The notes under the pieces are model-generated. The model ran no database searches. It was given only the letters and a program-made list of their open reading frames with translations, and was not told where the DNA came from. A stretch of DNA of 7,408 nt from CAZWVR01 sp964637235 (GTDB lineage: Bacteria > Bacteroidota > Bacteroidia > Bacteroidales > S143-33). A program made the position numbers and the translations under genes. Location: assembly GCA_964637235.1 (NCBI GenBank), contig CAZWVR010000105.1:1-7408 (forward strand), in the 5' to 3' direction. This document shows, piece by piece, positions 5,652-7,408 of the stretch (the first letter of the stretch is position 1; every line of letters begins with the position of its first letter).

Positions 5652-6449
5652 ATGAAAAAGGGAATAGTTTTTTTATTAGCAGTTATTTTTATCAGTTCCT
5701 GTGAAGTTTTGCAAGAGCTTTCTAAATTTATTCCAGTAAGTGTAGCACCTACACAGGCGGAAATAGTTCAAGGGTTAAAAAAAGCGTTAGAATTAGGGAT
5801 AAACTATGGAGTAAGTACTTTGCATAAAAGAAATGGTTATTATAATTCAGTAGTTAAGATATTATTGCCCAAAGAGGTCAATACTGCATTTAGTTATGCC
5901 ATAAATAATAAAACTGTAAAATCCTTAGGTTTAGATAAAGTTTTAAAGAAAAAGATGAATGAAGTTATATTATCAATAAATAGGGCAGCAGAGGAAGCAG
6001 TATCGGATGCTAAGCCAATTTTCATTAGTGCATTAAATAAAATGACGATAACTCAGGGTTTAAATATTTTGCAAGGGCATGACCCACGGGGACGGGTTCA
6101 TGGTTTTGATTCTCTTGCAGCCACTCATTATTTTGAGCTTAAAACAAGAGCACAGTTATTTTCATTATTTAAACCCAAGATACAGAAAGCTTTGGATAAA
6201 GATTTAGGTTTAGGTTTTTCTGCAAATCAAGCATGGACGAACACTATTAAATATTATAACAATTATGTAGCTACTGTAATAGGGAAACCGAAAATAAATT
6301 ATACCCTTACAGAATATGCTACCAATAAAGCCCTTGATGGTTTATTTTATATGATCGGTAAACAGGAAAAAAGCATCCGACGCAATCCATATAAATGGAG
6401 TTATGATATAATTAAGAAAGTATTTGGATATGTTTATAAGCCGCATTGA
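5652..6449 (+). CDS. DUF4197 family lipoprotein
   Basis: A 265-residue lipoprotein of the DUF4197 family, whose function is unknown. The signal sequence MKKGIVFLLAVIFISSC ends in a lipobox with Cys17 as the lipidated residue, placing the protein at a membrane facing the periplasm or the cell surface. Family landmarks appear in order: GLKKALELGINYGVSTL (41-57), NGYYN (61-65) and KILLPKEV (69-76), SINRAAEEAVSDAKPIF (108-124), MTITQGLNILQG (131-142), AATHYFELKT (156-165), LFKPKI (172-177), YYNNY (201-205), and ATNKALDGLFYMIGKQEK (223-240) with RRNP (243-246) and KKVFG (255-259) near the end. Where the usual family sequence runs from GGD nearly directly into AATDYF, this protein carries about ten additional residues (PRGRVHGFDSL, 145-155). 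The gene is transcribed away from the FloA-like gene and converges with phosphofructokinase. The protein is probably mostly alpha-helical; no catalytic motif is evident. Confidence 0.9.
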   Translation: MKKGIVFLLAVIFISSCEVLQELSKFIPVSVAPTQAEIVQGLKKALELGINYGVSTLHKRNGYYNSVVKILLPKEVNTAFSYAINNKTVKSLGLDKVLKKKMNEVILSINRAAEEAVSDAKPIFISALNKMTITQGLNILQGHDPRGRVHGFDSLAATHYFELKTRAQLFSLFKPKIQKALDKDLGLGFSANQAWTNTIKYYNNYVATVIGKPKINYTLTEYATNKALDGLFYMIGKQEKSIRRNPYKWSYDIIKKVFGYVYKPH

Positions 6450-6454
6450 TGCTA

Positions 6455-7408
6455 TTATTCAAGTTTTTGAGGTTGTCCAGTTGTTTCTAATACGTTCCAC
6501 CAGAGTTCACTTTCTAAGTTAACATGTTTTCGTTCTCGTATTGCGGCAGGAATAGGCAGAAGTGTAAAATGTTGATTCCAATGGCCGACAACTACATCAG
6601 TTTTTCCAGCCATAGCTGCATGTACGGCATTTTGGGCTAATTGATTGCAAAATTTACTATCACTGGGTATTGCGGGAGCACTACGAATAATATAACTTGG
6701 GTCGATGTATTTGATTGTATGTTGGATACCTTCTTTTGTAAGGTATTCGGAAATTTTTTGTTTTAAAAAGAAACCAATGTCTTTATATTTAATATTTCCG
6801 GAGGGGTCGGTCTCAAATTTTTCATCTTTAAATAAAAATTGACCAGCTCCTTCGCCTACTATTATAAGTGCGTGGTGTCGTTCCATTAGTCGTTTTTTTA
6901 TTACATTTAATAGGCCGTTTTTACCTTCTAATTTAAAATGCATTTCAGGGATAATAACGAAATTGGCTTCTTGTGTAGCCAGTGCGGTATTTGCAGCTAT
7001 AAATCCAGAGTCTCTACCCATAAGTTTAACGATAGCAATACCGTTATATGCGCCTCTTGCTTCGTTATGAGCATCTCTAACTATTTGAGCGGCTATTGAT
7101 ACGGCAGTTTCAAATCCAAAAGATTTATCGATAAAGTTGATGTCATTATCGATGGTTTTTGGTATCCCGACGACAGCGATTTTTAGGTTTCTTTTTTCAA
7201 TTTCTTCCCATATTGCATGGGCACCTCTTAGGGTTCCGTCTCCGCCGATAGTAAATAATATGTTTATGTTGAGAATTTGGAGAGTATCGACTATTTTAGC
7301 TACATTTTGTTTACCGCGAGATGATCCGAGGATAGTACCACCCATAGTGTATATATCTGCTACTTTTTGGGGACTAAGTTCTATGTATGGGTGTCCATAT
7401 TCTGGGAT
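6455..7408 (-). CDS. 6-phosphofructokinase (probably ATP-dependent), N-terminal part cut by window edge
   Basis: Phosphofructokinase phosphorylates fructose 6-phosphate to fructose 1,6-bisphosphate in cytoplasmic glycolysis. The frame stays open to base 7408 and gives 317 residues; the true start lies beyond the window, and the ATG at 7343-7345 is internal, because IPEYGHPYIELSP precedes it and is conserved family sequence. Landmarks in fragment numbering: MGGTILGSSRG (22-32), GGDGT (55-59, phosphoryl-donor site), IPKTIDND (82-89, with the catalytic aspartate in TIDND), MGRDSG (130-135, sugar-phosphate binding), then GEGAGQ and IDPSYIIRS. Gly in GGDGT predicts ATP as donor; PPi-dependent enzymes have Asp there. 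The Lys in PKTIDND, replacing the Gly of E. coli PfkA, is shared with PPi enzymes and with ATP enzymes of the plant/trypanosome type, so this belongs to that long subgroup (usually about 430-460 residues) and not to the E. coli type. The stop codon is 5 bases from that of the convergent DUF4197 gene. The donor should be checked by assay. Confidence 0.94.
   Translation of the reverse strand: MPEYGHPYIELSPQKVADIYTMGGTILGSSRGKQNVAKIVDTLQILNINILFTIGGDGTLRGAHAIWEEIEKRNLKIAVVGIPKTIDNDINFIDKSFGFETAVSIAAQIVRDAHNEARGAYNGIAIVKLMGRDSGFIAANTALATQEANFVIIPEMHFKLEGKNGLLNVIKKRLMERHHALIIVGEGAGQFLFKDEKFETDPSGNIKYKDIGFFLKQKISEYLTKEGIQHTIKYIDPSYIIRSAPAIPSDSKFCNQLAQNAVHAAMAGKTDVVVGHWNQHFTLLPIPAAIRERKHVNLESELWWNVLETTGQPQKLE

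Noticed and set aside
7343..7345. ATG as the start of phosphofructokinase
   Set aside because: The frame continues upstream to the edge with conserved sequence (GHPYIELSP), so this Met is internal.
1..7408. CRISPR array, tRNA, insertion sequence, phage or toxin-antitoxin genes
   Set aside because: No spaced direct repeats, cloverleaf, transposase motif or paired small toxin-like ORFs were seen on either strand.

Overview
This is an AT-rich window that reads as a Bacteroidota chromosome. The evidence is a textbook Bacteroidota promoter (TTTTG, 19 bases, TATATTTG) upstream of an HU gene, translation starts without clear Shine-Dalgarno sequences, an HU with an ARNISKN arm tip, a 31-residue COX24/bS22-type ribosomal protein beginning MPCGRKRKRHKMATHK, an RNase E/G gene beside HU, and a DUF4197 lipoprotein. 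No tRNA, rRNA, CRISPR array, insertion sequence or phage gene is visible, so this looks like core chromosome holding some lineage-specific genes.

Layout. Bases 1-1711 hold a leftward expression unit: promoter (1680-1711), HU-family DNA-binding protein (1343-1633), a tiny ribosomal protein gene (1232-1327), a 142-base leader with two inverted repeats, and RNase E/G (1-1089, cut by the left edge before its second catalytic aspartate). Next, on the same strand, come a small secreted protein of uncertain function (1718-2221) and a 114-base AT-rich gap. Two overlapping leftward genes follow: a secreted M28 zinc aminopeptidase (2336-3589) and, upstream of it, a 673-residue protein (3567-5588) whose C-terminal third resembles the flotillin-like protein FloA (SPFH domain), with hundreds of residues of helical repeats in front and a coiled coil and His-rich tail behind. 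A 63-base divergent promoter region separates it from a rightward DUF4197 lipoprotein gene (5652-6449). That gene converges, 5 bases stop to stop, with a leftward 6-phosphofructokinase gene (6455-7408, 5' end outside the window).

How the parts relate. The HU / small ribosomal protein / RNase G unit joins nucleoid, ribosome and RNA-processing functions; the inverted repeats before rng could let RNase G be set separately from its two abundant neighbours. The FloA-like gene and the M28 gene overlap by 23 bases and are probably translationally coupled, but one product appears cytoplasmic or membrane-peripheral and the other is exported, so a joint function is only a hypothesis.

The strongest candidate for something undescribed is the FloA-like protein. 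It appears to be a flotillin relative without the N-terminal membrane hairpin, with the short helical repeat region multiplied several-fold and two His-rich segments added.
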